64,000 nucleotides of DNA from an uncultured Planctomycetaceae bacterium (GCA_946408825.1 CAMJTU010000006.1:62001-126000), one strand, 5' to 3'. Counted from the first letter of the stretch, positions 26,825 to 36,717 are shown. Notes: a model not told the origin generated them from the sequence alone. Numbers and translations are program-made.

Positions 26825-28609
26825 ATGAAATTTCGCAAACTCGGAATTCTGACTGCGACGCTTGTCGCAATCCTTTTTACTGTCGCGACTTCGTTCGCGG
26901 ACAACGCGCAATGGACGATCCGCAACAAAGCTCGTGAAACAATCACTGTCGTCGCTCATCGTGGCGCAGGCGATCTTGCGCCTGAAAACTGCGTCTCTTC
27001 TCTGGAACTAACGTGGAGCATGGGCGGAATACCTGAAGTCGACGTTCGAACGACTAAAGACGGACACATCATGATGTTCCATGACGGCAACTTCAAACGA
27101 GTCTGTCCTAATGAGTCGGAAGAAATCCGCAATTCGAGCGTTGAATCGATGACCTACGAAGAAGTACGTAGACTTGACATCGGCTCGTTCCGAGGAGAAC
27201 AATTCAAGGGAGAAAAAGTTGTTTCAATCGAGGAAATCGTCGAAGAACTTAAGAAAGACCCGCGTCGTGAGGTCGTTATTGACGTAAAAAAGGTTGATTT
27301 TGAAGCGTTAGCTGAGGCCGTAAAAGACGTTCGGTATCAAGTCACGTTAACTTCTGGCAATGAAGACGAACTCGCGAAATGGGCGGACGTCAACCCTGAT
27401 TACTTCGACGCGACTCTCTGGATGGGACTCGGTCAATATACCGACAACGACGTTGAAAAACGCTTCCAGTCGCTCCGCGATAAGCATTTTAAGGGAATCA
27501 AACGACTTCAGATTCACATTGCGAAGGACGCCGACGGCAACCTTAAACCCAGCGCGGAGTGCATCCGTAAATACGGCGACGAATGCAGACGACGTGGTAT
27601 TGAATTCCAAACGATGCCTTGGCGTACGAAAGATTGCCCTAATGCGGAACAGGACGTCGACTTCATAAAAACGCTAATTAGACTAGGATCCATGGGATTT
27701 GGCTCCGATCGTCCCGACATAACGTTTCAAGCGATCGACGAATTCTATGCCGAATCTCCCGACGATTGGAACCTCGTCGATAATATTCCGCTCGACGAAG
27801 TCGTCGTTCAAGGACATCGGGGAATGGGAAACGAGGAACCTGAAGGCACGTTGGAAACTTTCCGTAGCGCCTGGGCGAACGGACTTGTTCCCGAAGCAGA
27901 TATCCGCATGACAAGCGACGGACACATCATGTCCTTCCACGACAACGATTTCAAGCGTATCATTCCAGACGCTCCAGAGGAAATCCGCGCTAAAGGCGTC
28001 AAAGATTTTACTTATGAGGAGTGCCGCAAACTTGACGTTGGCGCTTACAAGGGCGAAAAATTTAAGGGTCAAAAAATGGCTGACCTTGAAGAAATGGTCG
28101 CGGCGCTTAAGGAGGATCCGAAACGTCTCGTGTTCTTCGACATTAAAAAAGTCGATTTTAAAATTCTCGCTGAGGCGACTCGGGAAGTTCATTCACAAAT
28201 CATTATGGCGTCTTCGAACTACGACGAAATCAAGGAATGGAAAAAGTATGCGCCACGGTCTAAGGCGATGCTTTGGATGCCGACCACTTGGGCAGGAACT
28301 CCAGAAAATCTCGAAGAACGTTTTAACGTGATACGCGATCAGAATTTCAAGGATCTCTACGCGTTGCAAATTCACGTGACAGTCGACGAGAACGGTTCCG
28401 TTAAACCAACTCCTGAAGTCCTCCGACGCTGTGGAACTGCGCTTCGTAAAAAAGGCGTAATTTTCGAAACGCTTTCGTGGACTAATGGCGACAAATATCA
28501 GACCTACAAGGTCCTCTTTGACTCGGGTTGCGCCTCCCTAGCGACGGATTATCCGACAGAAACGATGGACGCTGTTAGGAAATACTATCAAGAGAAGAAC
28601 GCTGAGTAG
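26825..28609 (+). CDS. Secreted double-domain glycerophosphodiester phosphodiesterase
   Basis: A 594-residue protein with a signal peptide (LTATLVAILFTVATSFA). Two full GDPD domains follow in tandem. Domain 1 begins VVAHRGAGDLAPEN, with PEVDVR and FHDGNF. Domain 2 (from about residue 325) begins VQGHRGMGNEEPEG, with PEADIR and FHDNDF. Each keeps the catalytic His-Arg, acidic pair and second His, so both could be active. GDPDs hydrolyse glycerophosphodiesters to glycerol-3-phosphate plus alcohol. The two halves align along their whole length (for example KKVDF in both), so this is an internal duplication. A start at ATG 26825 fits the signal peptide. The terminator is at 28648. Confidence 0.85.
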   Translation: MKFRKLGILTATLVAILFTVATSFADNAQWTIRNKARETITVVAHRGAGDLAPENCVSSLELTWSMGGIPEVDVRTTKDGHIMMFHDGNFKRVCPNESEEIRNSSVESMTYEEVRRLDIGSFRGEQFKGEKVVSIEEIVEELKKDPRREVVIDVKKVDFEALAEAVKDVRYQVTLTSGNEDELAKWADVNPDYFDATLWMGLGQYTDNDVEKRFQSLRDKHFKGIKRLQIHIAKDADGNLKPSAECIRKYGDECRRRGIEFQTMPWRTKDCPNAEQDVDFIKTLIRLGSMGFGSDRPDITFQAIDEFYAESPDDWNLVDNIPLDEVVVQGHRGMGNEEPEGTLETFRSAWANGLVPEADIRMTSDGHIMSFHDNDFKRIIPDAPEEIRAKGVKDFTYEECRKLDVGAYKGEKFKGQKMADLEEMVAALKEDPKRLVFFDIKKVDFKILAEATREVHSQIIMASSNYDEIKEWKKYAPRSKAMLWMPTTWAGTPENLEERFNVIRDQNFKDLYALQIHVTVDENGSVKPTPEVLRRCGTALRKKGVIFETLSWTNGDKYQTYKVLFDSGCASLATDYPTETMDAVRKYYQEKNAE

Positions 28610-28647
28610 CGGCAGGCCCTGCCTCAACCTTTTGTGTCCCAAAGCAG

Positions 28648-28686
28648 ACTCCGAGGAACGTCTTTTGGCGACGCCTCGGAGTTTTT
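28648..28686 (+). terminator. Intrinsic terminator of the GDPD gene
   Basis: A 9-bp stem (28648-28656 with 28674-28682), an extra inner helix, and a T-run at 28682-28686. Confidence 0.75.
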
Positions 28687-28839
28687 CGTAGTCGCTTCCT
28701 CTGTTCTTGTCGTGGTTTCGTGGGCGATTCTCCTTGTTTTTCGCTTGCATTTCAGTCCGTTTTTTCCTAGACTGCTAACGAAGTCTGCGTTCGTTTTTTC
28801 AAACGTTGCAGACAACGGAAATGAAAGAAGGATTTTGAA

Positions 28840-29952
28840 ATGCGGATGTTAGGCGTTTGGACTCGAGTTATTCTATATATGACGCTTACGTTTACGTCGA
28901 CAGCGTGTGCGTTTGACATATCTATACCTCTCCCCAAACCCAATCTTCCGCCAATTCCTACTCCTGCGTTTATGAGTAAACCTAGTAGGAAAGTATCCGA
29001 GAAAGAAATCCAAGACGCACAGAACGAGCGTGACCGTACGCGTGAAACTGTTAAAATCGCCGACGAACGTTCAAAAACGTCTCACGTTGCTCAAAACTCC
29101 GATTCCGATCGGCAGAATTTCAATTCTGTCGATCTCACGCCAAGTTTTTCAGACCTTTTGCCATATTGTATGGTTCTCGGACGCGTTGTCTGTGAATCAA
29201 ATATGCCGTTAGATTCAGTTCAAGGACTTCAAGCAGAGCTTGTTCAGCTCCAAATTGATCTCACGACATATCTTCAAATTCCCGAGGCGAACGAGAAAAT
29301 TGAGCTATGCGTTTTTAAGGACCGCCAATCATACCAGAATTTCATAAAAAGCGTTTTCCCTGGAGCGCCAACGGATCGCCCGGCGCTCTATATTCGCCGA
29401 GGCGACGAGCCAGGCGTTCTCATGGTTCAAAACGACTCGGGGTTGATTGTTAACGTACGACATGAGATGACGCACGCATACCTTAACTCGACTTTAAAGC
29501 ATGTGCCAATTTGGCTTGACGAAGGCTTGGCCAAATACTTCGAAACGCCGCCTGGCGAACGAGGTTTCCGGAATCCCTATCTCGCCGACGTTGAGAATCA
29601 GGCGTCAGGCTGGTTCAGTTCCCCGCCGTCGTTGCCGAGACTTGAAAAACTTACTAGGGTCGACCAAATGAGACCGCGAGAGTATCGTGAATCTTGGTCG
29701 TGGGTTCATTTCATGTTGCATTATTCTCCTGAAACTCACCGTGCCCTTATACGTTACCTTAAGACGTTGCGTCGTGAAAATCAATCAAATATTTCAACCG
29801 AAGACGCTTATAAGATTCAAAAGAAAGCGCCCCTCAAACAAGCGTTGTCAGACGCCGTTCCTGATTACGAAAAAAAATACGTAGAACATTTTAGAAACTG
29901 GGATAAAAGACAGGCGGCCTATGAGAACGGGCGCGCGGAAAGCGATCTGTAA
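28840..29952 (+). CDS. Secreted DUF1570 / peptidase MA-like metallopeptidase
   Basis: A 370-residue protein with an N-terminal signal (LYMTLTFTSTACAF) and proline-rich segment. The catalytic region has HEMTH at residues 208-212 (HExxH-type zinc site) followed by WLDEGLAKYFE, which supplies the downstream Glu. This is the DUF1570/peptidase MA signature. It is probably a periplasmic or surface zinc protease of unknown substrate. The stop codon is one base before the ATG of the MMPL exporter, so the two are translationally linked. Confidence 0.78.
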   Translation: MRMLGVWTRVILYMTLTFTSTACAFDISIPLPKPNLPPIPTPAFMSKPSRKVSEKEIQDAQNERDRTRETVKIADERSKTSHVAQNSDSDRQNFNSVDLTPSFSDLLPYCMVLGRVVCESNMPLDSVQGLQAELVQLQIDLTTYLQIPEANEKIELCVFKDRQSYQNFIKSVFPGAPTDRPALYIRRGDEPGVLMVQNDSGLIVNVRHEMTHAYLNSTLKHVPIWLDEGLAKYFETPPGERGFRNPYLADVENQASGWFSSPPSLPRLEKLTRVDQMRPREYRESWSWVHFMLHYSPETHRALIRYLKTLRRENQSNISTEDAYKIQKKAPLKQALSDAVPDYEKKYVEHFRNWDKRQAAYENGRAESDL

Positions 29953-29953
29953 C

Positions 29954-32752
29954 ATGGCAAAAGACACGGCGAACCGTCAAAGCGCCGAAAAATCGATCGA
30001 AGCGGCGCCAAACGACGCGATTCTCTTCCCAAAACGTTATTGGTTCATGACGCGTCCGGTTGTCGCGCTCACAGGTCTCTGTGTCCGCCGTCCGATTCCG
30101 ATCCTCTCATGCGCTCTTGTACTAGCAGTCGCGTCGCTTTTTTTGGCGTTCTGCTACCTTAATGCTTCGCCGGCAAACTTCCAACAAACGTTAAGTCCTG
30201 GTAGTCTGGCGGCAAAATTAAAAGACGAATATCTCGGAGAGGTCGCGAACCCCATCGAAGCGTGTTTCGTCGTTGAACAACGTGGCTCCTCCACGACCAA
30301 AAAAGATATCGAAAGCGCGCTCTCTTCCATTTGTTTCGAAATTCTAGGACGACCTGAATTTTTTAGAGTCATAGCGACGGGACTCGACGAAGATTCTTTC
30401 AAATCTAATCGACTCTTCTTCTACTCGGCAGGAGAATACGAAGAAGCGACTGAACTTGCTTTAACGGCGCAGGCAATCAAACGTTCTGAATGGTCGCAGT
30501 TTGCCCCTGACGAAGTCGCGCGCAGGTTGACCAAACACATAGGAGACGATCTTGCCAGCGACGTGCGCGCTCCGTTGACAATCAATTCCGTCGTTACGTT
30601 CGCCCAAGCGCTTGCCGATATTACGGAAACGAGCGCTATTTCCCCTGAATCAACTCCGTCGCCGGTCGTCTCTGGGATTGAGACGAACGTCCCTCGTGCG
30701 CTCGCGCCGGATCCATATTATCTTTTCCATACGAAAACAGCGCAGGGCGGCGGCGTCATGTTTACGTTCGTCGACAGTCTGACGCAGGATGAACGCCGCC
30801 GTGCAGTGGAAGCAATAAACTTAATCGTTCAAAAAACACAAGCAACTCATCCTCGAACGATCATCGAAGCGACTGGCTTGCCATTCATCGAACGACGCGA
30901 GTTTGACGCGTCAATTCATGCTTTAAAAGCACTCGTCGTTTTCTTTTTCGCGAGTGTAACCGTATTCTTTTGGGCGTTCTTTGGCCGGGCTTCTCGCGCG
31001 TTCATAGCGCTTTCGTCTCTGCTCGTCGGTTTTTGCTGGCTTCTCGGTTTCCAGACGCTTGAGTCACGATCATTAACGCCAGATAATTTTCATGAATGGT
31101 TCGTCGTCATGTGCGTCGCGATTGCAAGCGTCGCTTCCTATCTGGCCAAATACGTGATTCAGCGTCGAAAAGATCGATCCGTAAGCGAAGCGCTGATGAC
31201 CACAGCCAAAACAACGGGCGCGTCGCTCGCATCGCTGGCAGTAGTCGCTTCAGTAGGTTCGCTCATTTTTGGCGGCTTGAGCGTGGTGTGCCGAACCTTT
31301 TTCGTCATGTGTGGCGCAGGGATTGCCCTATCCGTTCTCGCGACGCTTATAGTAACGCCTATACTTGTAAAGGTGATTGACGGCGCTAGACCGTTCCGAG
31401 CAGACGGAATTGTCGCAAATTTAGAGGGAGAACAAGACCACACGAATCCGTATTTGCGGACAATCGCCGTTATGGGGTTGATCGTGGCGGCTACGCTGAC
31501 TCTAGGATTGACGCGAATCCATCACGATCCAACGCGGGCGACTTTTCATGGACTTGGTTTTGAAAATCTTCGAGCGCAGGAAGCGGCGTCTCAGTACTTA
31601 GAGAGTCGTGCGCTTTATGGCGTCATGTTCGCTGATTCAGTAGACGATGCGCGGCAGATTGTCGCTAAGCTTAACGAGTCGCAGGGGGACGATCCATTTT
31701 TTTATGTGGAAAGCGTCTCCGATAATCTACCAATCGTCGACGCGGACGGAATTCTTCGTGTTGAAGCTATTCACAACGCTCTTGAATCGCTCAAACCCGA
31801 GTTTAAACAGATTCCAAGACCAACACGAAAAAAGCTTGTTTCTGAGTTAGAAACGTTGCGTTTAGCGGCTAGAGGAGCGTTCACAACGGACGGAGGTTCC
31901 CTTGCCGTCGAAGAATATTTAACGAGAGCAATCGAACAAATCGAAGGTCTTTCTGAACAAGAGTTTGAGAAGCGAATCGACGCGTTTTCTCAACTTTTAG
32001 CGCTTGGAACGCTTGAACGTCTCTATGCGTTACGCGATTGTTCAGAGCCTCGCGCGCCAACGCTCGACGATCTTTCTAACGCATTGAAAACTCGTTATTT
32101 GGGGCAAAAAACAGGTCGCGTTATTCTGCGCGTTTATTCGTTACGAACATTGTCGGATTCTTCAAATCTCGTAAATTTCGTACGATTTCTTCGCGAGATA
32201 GCTCCGAACGCAACCGGTCCAGCTGTACTAAGTTATGAACAGGGACTCCAAACAAGTCGCTGGATTAGCGTCTACCTTATAGCGCTGACTTTCCTTTTTA
32301 TGATCGTTTCATATGTTCGTTTCAAGACGTGGCGCGCTTGTATTGCGATTCTACTCGCTCCGCTTGTCGCGCTTTTGGAAACAGGCGGAGTCGCCGGACT
32401 CCTCGGCGTCGCTATCAACCCGGTAAACTGGTGTATTGCACTCGCCGTTTTCTTCCTCTCCCTCCACGCTGCGTTGCGTTTTTCCGAGGATTATGAAGAA
32501 GATCCAGATCGCTTTTTCTCGCGCGAAAACGCGTTAGCAACCTGCGTCGCCGCGTCGACAATCGGCGGACTTTACGCTTTCGGCTTGGCATGCCAGGAAT
32601 CAGGTTGGCAGAACTTATCTAGAATTGGAATTCTATCTTCGGCAATTTACGCCGCAACCGCCACGATTCTTCTTCCAGCTTTGCTTAATTGGAGCGCTAT
32701 TCAAGCGCAAGATGAAGAAATGGTCGTCGCGACTGAATCAGAAAAAGAATAA
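29954..32752 (+). CDS. MMPL/RND-family exporter
   Basis: A 932-residue membrane protein. An in-frame ATG at 29921 would overlap the previous gene; ATG 29954 directly after that gene's TAA is preferred. It has the two-fold RND/MMPL plan: one membrane helix (about 45-70), a large periplasmic domain, and five helices (about 325-480). Then come a second periplasmic domain and five helices (about 770-925). Sequence resembles HpnN-like lipid exporters. It probably exports a lipid or hydrophobic compound to the outer membrane. The glycosyltransferase starts 16 bp downstream, so the three genes 28840-33512 form an operon. Confidence 0.78.
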   Translation: MAKDTANRQSAEKSIEAAPNDAILFPKRYWFMTRPVVALTGLCVRRPIPILSCALVLAVASLFLAFCYLNASPANFQQTLSPGSLAAKLKDEYLGEVANPIEACFVVEQRGSSTTKKDIESALSSICFEILGRPEFFRVIATGLDEDSFKSNRLFFYSAGEYEEATELALTAQAIKRSEWSQFAPDEVARRLTKHIGDDLASDVRAPLTINSVVTFAQALADITETSAISPESTPSPVVSGIETNVPRALAPDPYYLFHTKTAQGGGVMFTFVDSLTQDERRRAVEAINLIVQKTQATHPRTIIEATGLPFIERREFDASIHALKALVVFFFASVTVFFWAFFGRASRAFIALSSLLVGFCWLLGFQTLESRSLTPDNFHEWFVVMCVAIASVASYLAKYVIQRRKDRSVSEALMTTAKTTGASLASLAVVASVGSLIFGGLSVVCRTFFVMCGAGIALSVLATLIVTPILVKVIDGARPFRADGIVANLEGEQDHTNPYLRTIAVMGLIVAATLTLGLTRIHHDPTRATFHGLGFENLRAQEAASQYLESRALYGVMFADSVDDARQIVAKLNESQGDDPFFYVESVSDNLPIVDADGILRVEAIHNALESLKPEFKQIPRPTRKKLVSELETLRLAARGAFTTDGGSLAVEEYLTRAIEQIEGLSEQEFEKRIDAFSQLLALGTLERLYALRDCSEPRAPTLDDLSNALKTRYLGQKTGRVILRVYSLRTLSDSSNLVNFVRFLREIAPNATGPAVLSYEQGLQTSRWISVYLIALTFLFMIVSYVRFKTWRACIAILLAPLVALLETGGVAGLLGVAINPVNWCIALAVFFLSLHAALRFSEDYEEDPDRFFSRENALATCVAASTIGGLYAFGLACQESGWQNLSRIGILSSAIYAATATILLPALLNWSAIQAQDEEMVVATESEKE

Positions 32753-32768
32753 AACACAATCGGACGTT

Positions 32769-33512
32769 ATGGGTGCAATGAAGAACGTTGTCTGTATGAA
32801 GTGGGGCGTTAAATTTCCGCCCCAGTACGTGAATATCCTCGCGTCGCGTGTTCGTAAAAACCTTTCAGGCGACTATCGATTTGTCTGCTTCACAGACGAT
32901 CCAACGGGATTACGCCCCGAGATTGAAACCCGCCCTCTTCCTGAAATGACGGGACTTGAGGGACGACCAGAGAGAGGATGGAGAAAACTTACGCTTTTTC
33001 AAGAGCGACTTGACGATCTAGAAGGAACGGCTCTTTTTCTCGACCTTGACGTCGTTATTGTCGACTCGCTTAATCCGTTCTTCGAAGCGCCAGGCGACTT
33101 TCGTATTATCGAAGATTGGAATCTCAAAGGATCAGGAATCGGAAACTCGTCCGTTTTCCGATTTGAAATTGGTTCGCGTCCCGACGTTCTAGAATATTTT
33201 CTTGCCAATCGCGAAAAGGTATATTCATCCCATCGCAACGAGCAGGCATACCTGAGTTGGGCGATTGCGCAAAAAACTCCGTTACTGTACTGGGATTCCA
33301 CTTGGTGTTTGAGCTTTAAACGACATTTCATGCGACGCTTCCCAATTGGGTATTTTGCTCAACCCAAACCACGCGAAGGCGTAAAAATTATTGTTTTCCA
33401 CGGCAATCCGAATCCTGATTGCGTCTTGACAGGTTGGCGCAATAAGAGCGGTCTTAGAGCCGTCAAGAAAACCCCTTGGTTAGCCGAACTCTGGACAGAA
33501 GTCAAGGATTAA
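32769..33512 (+). CDS. GT-A type glycosyltransferase-like protein
   Basis: A 247-residue protein (start at ATG 32769; Met4 at 32778 is an alternative). Starts before this overlap the exporter and encode nothing sensible. Features: FVCFTDDP near residue 40, the metal/nucleotide motif FLDLDVVIVD (DxD) near residues 90-100, later IIVFHGNPNP. This is the layout of GT8-like nucleotide-sugar transferases. Its place behind a lipid-type exporter suggests envelope glycan or glycolipid synthesis. The terminator is at 33543. Confidence 0.72.
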   Translation: MGAMKNVVCMKWGVKFPPQYVNILASRVRKNLSGDYRFVCFTDDPTGLRPEIETRPLPEMTGLEGRPERGWRKLTLFQERLDDLEGTALFLDLDVVIVDSLNPFFEAPGDFRIIEDWNLKGSGIGNSSVFRFEIGSRPDVLEYFLANREKVYSSHRNEQAYLSWAIAQKTPLLYWDSTWCLSFKRHFMRRFPIGYFAQPKPREGVKIIVFHGNPNPDCVLTGWRNKSGLRAVKKTPWLAELWTEVKD

Positions 33513-33542
33513 TTATTTCATTTTTTTGAATATAAAAATTGA

Positions 33543-33580
33543 ACGGAGTCCAACCGTTAGATTGGGCTCCGTTTAATTTT
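33543..33580 (+). terminator. Intrinsic terminator after the glycosyltransferase
   Basis: An 11-bp stem with one wobble (33543-33553 with 33562-33572) and T-rich tail. Confidence 0.7.
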
Positions 33581-33606
33581 ACATTAACCTTTGTTATGTA
33601 TCGTTG

Positions 33607-33635
33607 TTGACCTCCTTTGAGCTAGGACGTATAAT
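33607..33635 (+). promoter_or_regulatory. Promoter of the WYL regulator gene
   Basis: TTGACC (33607-33612), 17-bp spacer, TATAAT (33630-33635), 40 bp before the ATG. One of the best sigma70 matches in the window. Confidence 0.65.
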
Positions 33636-33675
33636 GGACGGGCGTCGCAAACGCAGAAATTGAAGGATCCCCGCC

Positions 33676-35112
33676 ATGAAAGAATCTAAGAAAAAAAACG
33701 CTTTTCTCGATAAACCACAATCCAGCGATAAAGACGACTTCGAAGCGGAAAAAATAGACGCGTCTGACCTGCAAGAAAAATCGGAGTTTACGACCTCGAA
33801 TTCCAATAAGGACGTTCAATCTAGACCGTCCCGTAAACGGGGACGTCCTAGACTTTCTTTCTCTGACGTTGGTTCAACTAAGAAATTAAAAAAAATCGCA
33901 AAAAAACGAGAACAGACGAAGTCGAACGAAGTTGACGACTCCGATCCCGATCGTAATTGGAAAATTGTCCTTAAACGTCAATGGGACATTATGCATCTAC
34001 TTGCGATGACGCGCCCAGGATTCACACTTGAGGAGTTAGCCACGAAATTCGGCGTCAGTGAAAAAACAATAAAGCGCGACTTGAAAACGCTTGAATACGT
34101 CTTTGGCACGCTCAAATCAAGAAACGAGGCTCACGGGCGCAAGAGGTACTGTTTTGACAAGACGCCTTTCACGTTCGGTCTAACCCTCGACCGCGACGAA
34201 TTATTGGCAATCTATGTAGGTCAAGAACTGATGACGCCGTTACGCGGGACTTACTTCTGGGAAGGCCTCCAGAAAAGTCGCGAGAAGATTAAGTCAATTC
34301 TTCAAGAGGAAACGGTCAAGTATGCGGAGCGAGTCGCCCCATTCTTCAGACGCTTCGAACCCGTCGAATTACAGTATTCAGAGCAAAAGAGGAAACTCAT
34401 CGATCAGACGCTCATTTCTATGGTCGATAGTTGCGCGCTGAGAATTAAGTATCGTTCGATTAAAGCTCGCCGTTCTAAGACATACGATATTTATCCCTAT
34501 AACTTCGTCTACTGGAACACTTCGGTTTATCTAATTGGCTTCTGTTGCCGCGATCGTAAAATTAAGATTTGGAAGGTCGATCGTTTATATGACGCCCAGA
34601 CGTTGCCAAAACACAAGTTTTCACGAATGGATTTCGACGTCGATAAATTTCTCTCCAACGCTGTCGCGCCCTTTGTCGGCGACACGCCCGTCGAGCTTGT
34701 AACCATACGCTTTACGGGCTATGCAGCGCGCATTGTCACCGAAGAAAAGTTACGATCAATCCAAGAGGTCAAACAAGAGCCAAGCGGCGCCGTTGTCGTC
34801 AAGGTTAAGACAGAGACGGGTAAATTCTTTACGCGTTGGATATTAGGGTTTGGACGTCATGCTGAGATTCTTGCCCCCAATTCATTGCGGCAGAAGTTTC
34901 TCTTAGAATTAGACGCTGTTCAAGAGTTGTACCGACAAGACGTCAGCGATCCCATCGAGTATTACGCGCAATATGAACGCAGGTTGACAGAAGATCGCCG
35001 TCAGAACCGAGTCTTAAAGCGTCTTGTCGAGTTGCCGATTGATTCTGAAACAAAAGAAAAAAAGTCGTCAAAACGAGAAAACGCCGATAAAAAACCGAGT
35101 TCACAATCTTGA
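33676..35112 (+). CDS. HTH/WYL-domain transcriptional regulator
   Basis: A 478-residue protein. The first 90 residues are highly charged (Lys/Arg/Ser/Asp), with an AT-hook-like SRKRGRPRLSF near residue 55. An HTH of DeoR type follows (FTLEELATKFGVSEKTIKRDLKTLE, about 115-140). The middle and WYL region include YDIYPYNFVYWNTSVYLIGFC, where the Tyr-Leu-Ile replaces the common WYL triad. A WCX-like C-terminal domain ends near residue 430, then a charged tail. WYL proteins bind nucleic acid or nucleotide ligands and control DNA-damage or defence genes. The target is unknown. It lies just upstream of the tRNA-Ala gene. Confidence 0.85.
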   Translation: MKESKKKNAFLDKPQSSDKDDFEAEKIDASDLQEKSEFTTSNSNKDVQSRPSRKRGRPRLSFSDVGSTKKLKKIAKKREQTKSNEVDDSDPDRNWKIVLKRQWDIMHLLAMTRPGFTLEELATKFGVSEKTIKRDLKTLEYVFGTLKSRNEAHGRKRYCFDKTPFTFGLTLDRDELLAIYVGQELMTPLRGTYFWEGLQKSREKIKSILQEETVKYAERVAPFFRRFEPVELQYSEQKRKLIDQTLISMVDSCALRIKYRSIKARRSKTYDIYPYNFVYWNTSVYLIGFCCRDRKIKIWKVDRLYDAQTLPKHKFSRMDFDVDKFLSNAVAPFVGDTPVELVTIRFTGYAARIVTEEKLRSIQEVKQEPSGAVVVKVKTETGKFFTRWILGFGRHAEILAPNSLRQKFLLELDAVQELYRQDVSDPIEYYAQYERRLTEDRRQNRVLKRLVELPIDSETKEKKSSKRENADKKPSSQS

Positions 35113-35136
35113 CGTCGTCAGGGTTCGTTGTAGAAT
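35109..35136 (+). promoter_or_regulatory. Promoter of tRNA-Ala
   Basis: TTGACG (35109-35114), 16-bp spacer, TAGAAT (35131-35136), 17 bp before the tRNA. It overlaps the stop codon of the WYL gene. Confidence 0.65.
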
Positions 35137-35152
35137 GACCCCCGAATTCAGC

Positions 35153-35225
35153 GGGGCTGTAGCTCAATTGGGAGAGCGTCGGCTTTGCAAGCCGAAGGTC
35201 GCCGGTTCGATCCCGGTCAGCTCCA
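35153..35225 (+). tRNA. tRNA-Ala (anticodon UGC)
   Basis: A 73-nt cloverleaf. The acceptor GGGGCTG pairs with CAGCTCC and the discriminator is A. The D arm is GCTC/GAGC and the anticodon stem TCGGC/GCCGA encloses loop TTTGCAA (anticodon TGC). The T arm contains TTCGATC. The CCA end is not encoded. A decayed integrase gene starts 112 bp downstream, so this tRNA was probably an integration target. Confidence 0.95.
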
Positions 35226-35336
35226 TTTCCCTCGCGTTCCGTGTTTTCGTGAATGAGACGCGAGTTTTCTTGTCGGCTTTTGCGCTCGTCTTTCTGAGTC
35301 AAATTTGACGCCGTGCCAAATTTGAAAGAGAACTCT

Positions 35337-36240
35337 ATGCGCATCCCGAAGTTATGTCGTCAAAAACGCAGAGACCTCGCTTTTGTCACCGAGGGAAAGA
35401 AGCGGATTTATTTCGGAAAATGGGGGCCCCTGAAGCCGAAGTAAAATATCTCGCTTATGTCAACGAAATCACTCAGCCGGGCGGGAAAAAAGTTCGCGAA
35501 TCTCAAAGAACCGTCTCTGATCTCTCCGCCGCGTTTCTTGAAGCTCGGAAGGATTACTACGTTAAAAACGGGAGACAAACCGGTCAGCTCGAACGTCATA
35601 AAACCGCGCTCGATTTTTGCGTCGAACTCTACCCCTCCGTCGAGACCGACGATTTCGGACCGCGAAGACTGCTCGCCGTTCGTCACGCGATGGAAACGTC
35701 AGGTCGGTTCTCGAGGAAATATGTCAATACGCTGATTAACTGCGTGCGATGCGCGTTCCGATGGAGCGTCGAAAACGAACTCGTCAAACCGGAACCCCTT
35801 TGGGCGCTTCAGGCCGTCGCGCCGCTAAAACAACGACGCTCTATTGCTCGCGAAAGTCGGCCAGATTCGCTCGTCGATCTCGCTGTCGTCGAAAAAACGC
35901 TCGAATTTCTGCCGCCGACGATCGCCGATATAGTTCGCGTCCAACGTCTGATCGGAACGAGACCATGCGAGGTCTGTATGATGAAAGTCGGCAACCTGCG
36001 CCTCAACGAGCGAGGCGTTATGGCTATACTCTCCAAACAGACAAAACCAACTGACGACGCGATGTCGACCAGAAACGACAAATCTTCATCGGCCCTAAAG
36101 TCGAAATGATTCTCGTTCCGTACCTCTTGAAAGAAGACGCCTCCGAGCCTCTCCTAAAAACGCCGTATTCGAACGCGCGCTCGCTCTCAGAAGAAGAAGC
36201 GCGCCGTTTCTCGGCAAGCGACCGTTATGAAGTGACCTTC
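35337..36240 (+). pseudogene. Tyrosine recombinase (phage integrase) pseudogene
   Basis: Remnant of a planctomycete-type integrase. The N-terminus reads from ATG 35337 (MRIPKLCRQ...YFGKWG), then shifts frame at a G5C4 run (35422-35430) to continue APEAEVKYLAYVN. The core-binding domain follows (VDLAVVEKTLEFLP) and the first catalytic Arg region RLIGTRPCEVCMMKVGNL. Near 36016-36022 the frame shifts again (to YGYTLQTDKTN), a TGA interrupts at 36052-36054, and the same frame resumes with IFIGPKVEMILVPYL. The C-terminal His-x-x-Arg and Tyr catalytic part is missing; similarity fades by about 36240. The enzyme is certainly inactive. Position beside tRNA-Ala fits integration at that gene. Confidence 0.8.
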
Positions 36241-36393
36241 GTCAAGTTGAAAAAAGGTCATTTTACGTTGTTTGTTATTCAAGGCGACAAGTGGAGCGAA
36301 CCGCTTCAACAGTTCCCGGCAATTGACCATTCTAACGGGAGCGGGTATCGAACCCTCCGCGCAGTAGCTCGCCCCCCCGCCGGGAGGTCCTGG

Positions 36394-36717
36394 ATGCAGA
36401 ATTTCAAAGACGCAAACGGTCGAGAATGGTCAATCGAACTCAATATTTCAACGATTCGAAAACTGAGGAAAGCGACGACAAACGTCGAAGGATTCGAGGA
36501 CTTTGATATTCTCGACTACGCCGGAGTCCTGACGCGGATGAACGACCCGATTTTCGCCGCCGACCTGCTCTTCCTCGTCTGTCGCGACCAGCTCGACGCG
36601 GCGGGAATCGACGACGAGACGTTTGGACGGTCGCTCAAAGGTCGCGCGCTCTTCGACGGCGTCACGGCGTTCCTCGCGGAATACGTCGATTTTTTCCCCG
36701 AGCCGACCGTGGCGTAG
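36394..36717 (+). CDS. Phage tail assembly chaperone-like protein (G-like)
   Basis: A 107-residue product from ATG 36394, which has GGGAGG seven bases upstream. The sequence (FKDANGREWSIELNISTI, LLFLVCRDQLDAAGIDDETFGRSL, FLAEYVDFFPEP) resembles small tail-chaperone proteins encoded just before tape measure genes in planctomycete prophages (recollection). It ends at TAG 36715-36717. Past this stop the same frame remains coding-like for 43 codons (KIATVIKKTREAQTELAD...) to TGA 36847-36849, which suggests a recent amber mutation or a recoded stop. A slippery heptamer T TTT TTC lies in the correct phase at 36690-36696. A second candidate slip site (A-run 36826-36831) links to the next frame. Confidence 0.55.
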   Translation: MQNFKDANGREWSIELNISTIRKLRKATTNVEGFEDFDILDYAGVLTRMNDPIFAADLLFLVCRDQLDAAGIDDETFGRSLKGRALFDGVTAFLAEYVDFFPEPTVA

